The notes under the pieces were generated by a model, which searched no databases, was not told the origin of the DNA, and saw nothing but the letters and a program-made list of their open reading frames with translations. From NCBI GenBank assembly GCA_033064195.1, contig JARBJD010000600.1:1-29765 (forward strand): DNA of 29,765 nt, in the 5' to 3' direction. Below, piece by piece: positions 28,401-29,765 of the stretch (position 1 is its first letter; each line of letters opens with the position of its first letter). The position numbers and the translations under genes are program-made. This stretch comes from Blattamonas nauphoetae (Eukaryota; Preaxostyla; Oxymonadida).

Positions 28401-29765
28401 ATAAATCAGCTTTGTTTCTGTCAATCAATCAACATTGTGAATTTGACTGTCTTTGTGTATTCTCCCAAGAGGAGTAACATCTAAAGTGCGGAGGTTCCAT
28501 TTTCGTTAATATCACTACTGTCATCTCTTCCAAGTGTTAAGAAAACATTAGATAGGCTTTGGATGTGAACTAACAATGCTTTGATTTCTCCGCAAGGGTT
28601 CCTTTGTTTGGATAGGCTAGGACCTGATAGTAAGACATCGTTTAAAAGGGTTCGAGAGGAAAAAGAGAATAGATACGGTTCTGACGGAGGTAACATGTTC
28701 ATGGAACATGCGGTCCATGTAGTTCACTTTGTATTGGCAGAGTCGATTCTCTGAAGGAAACATATTAGGATCATACAGAAGATTCTGAGTCTCCATTGCG
28801 AAAATGATCGAGCCACAACTTTCGGAAACTCGAACAATCTTGAGGTTATGGTTGTCGAAACTCGAACAATTGTATGATAAAATTATCAAGGTGCTATTTG
28901 TAGGTCCATTCAAAACCCGGAACATGGGGTTGAAAGATACATATTGGGCAAACTAAAAAATCAAATTTGAGAATTATAGACTCACGTGAATCAGAGAAAT
29001 GGGTCAGAATTTTGACATCATTCAACAGTTCGACTGTCACAAACAAAACGTTATTGACTCTCTTGTCATGACTTGAACAAAGATCTCGGAAAGACAGTTC
29101 AATCATATCGTGCACGAATTCTAGAGAAAGGTCAATTCATTTCAACCATGAGTGGAGATTGGCTTTGAATGTTGATCTTCGTACTTTGAATGATGTCAAA
29201 AATTTTGACCTAGATCCTCAAAATACCTCATTTTGGCCCCTTTTTAGGTGAACTGGTCATATCTTCACAACCTGTGAATCAATTTTGATGAAATTTTTTC
29301 CAAAAAAAGGATTTTTGATGAAAGAAAAAAATGTGAACAAAAAATTGACCAAAAATTCTAGGTATCTGGGAAAATGGGAAAACGCCCATTTTTTCTCGAT
29401 AAACAGTCCTTGAAAAAATGGTTTATTTTTTGAGTATCTTTTATCGAGATCTTTACGAAAACAATGCATTTTATTTGATTCAAAACGGATGGCTGGTTGT
29501 GGAGAAATGATGACAAAAACGTAGAAAAAATGTGTGCATTCGTAACATTAAACGTATTTTGAGGTTTTCTCGGGATCCAGTGGGAGAAAAATCCAAACAT
29601 TTTATTTTTTTCTTAGTTTGACCAAAAGTGATAATTCCAGAAAAAAGCACTAATTGTTGACATGGAACTAATTGGTGATGCCACAAAACCACTGAAATTC
29701 ATGAAACCGCCATCAATCGAGATTTTTTCTGGGAAATGTTGTTTTGAGAAAATAATCCTGACAAA
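28401..29765. other. unassigned region, no gene recognised
   Basis: About 1.36 kb with only short open frames and no recognisable protein. A short stretch near 28440-28470 (TTTGACTGTCTTTGTGTATT) faintly recalls the inner TIR of copy B, so part of this region may be a decayed TIR of copy C. A 14-base direct repeat (GAAACTCGAACAAT) occurs at about 28826 and 28858. From about 29230 the sequence is rich in A and T runs and looks like non-coding repeat DNA. No host exon is seen. Confidence 0.5.

Noticed and set aside
29257-29692. Short minus-strand open frames near the right edge
   Set aside because: They are F, K and S-rich frames in A/T-run DNA without any recognisable motif; most likely chance.
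1-29765. CRISPR arrays, rRNA genes and bacterial-type operons
   Set aside because: No regular spacer-repeat array, ribosomal RNA sequence or ribosome-binding-site pattern was seen, and the elements are of eukaryotic type.

Overview
The window is made almost entirely of Polinton/Maverick DNA, the large virus-like transposons that carry a protein-primed DNA polymerase, a retrovirus-type integrase, a packaging ATPase and capsid proteins. I see no host gene and no introns. The host is a eukaryote with an AT-rich genome full of Polintons: three Polinton-derived pieces and a Tc1-type transposon lie within 30 kb. A trichomonad (Trichomonas type) fits best in my judgement and a nematode is the main alternative. 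The sequence alone does not decide between them.

Layout: (1) Copy A, 1-5986, runs off the left edge. It reads left to right as polymerase remnant, integrase remnant, small coiled-coil gene remnant, packaging ATPase (opposite strand), then part of an unknown gene where the homology stops. (2) 5987-6238 is a short stretch I cannot assign. (3) Copy B, about 6239-27779, is an end-to-end Polinton in the opposite orientation, with terminal inverted repeats (TIRs) of about 2.3 kb. From left to right it holds a fibre-like gene with an S74-type chaperone end, an unknown gene, a second capsid-like gene (broken), the major capsid gene, two small MAPG proteins, a proline-rich protein with a PSAP motif, an unknown gene (broken), the ATPase, the coiled-coil gene, integrase (broken), polymerase (broken) and a small repeat-domain gene. 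(4) A Tc1/mariner element of about 1.58 kb (25820-27396) sits in the right TIR at a TA site. The left TIR preserves the empty site. (5) Copy C is a fragment at 27781 to about 28400, a relative of B's last gene next to the outer end of B. (6) 28401-29765 holds nothing I can recognise.

How the parts fit: polymerase and integrase would replicate and insert the element, while the ATPase, capsid, small virion-type proteins and fibre are a particle-building set. Most genes have the same AT-rich block (T-run, ATTTT, short spacer, ATG) just before the start codon. The two outermost genes of B take this block from the TIRs themselves, because the inverted repeat runs up to and includes their start codons. 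Copies A and B are collinear and clearly related but not recent twins. Both are fossils: each has roughly ten or more breaks, concentrated in polymerase and integrase, while the ATPase, major capsid, fibre and small genes of B still look whole.
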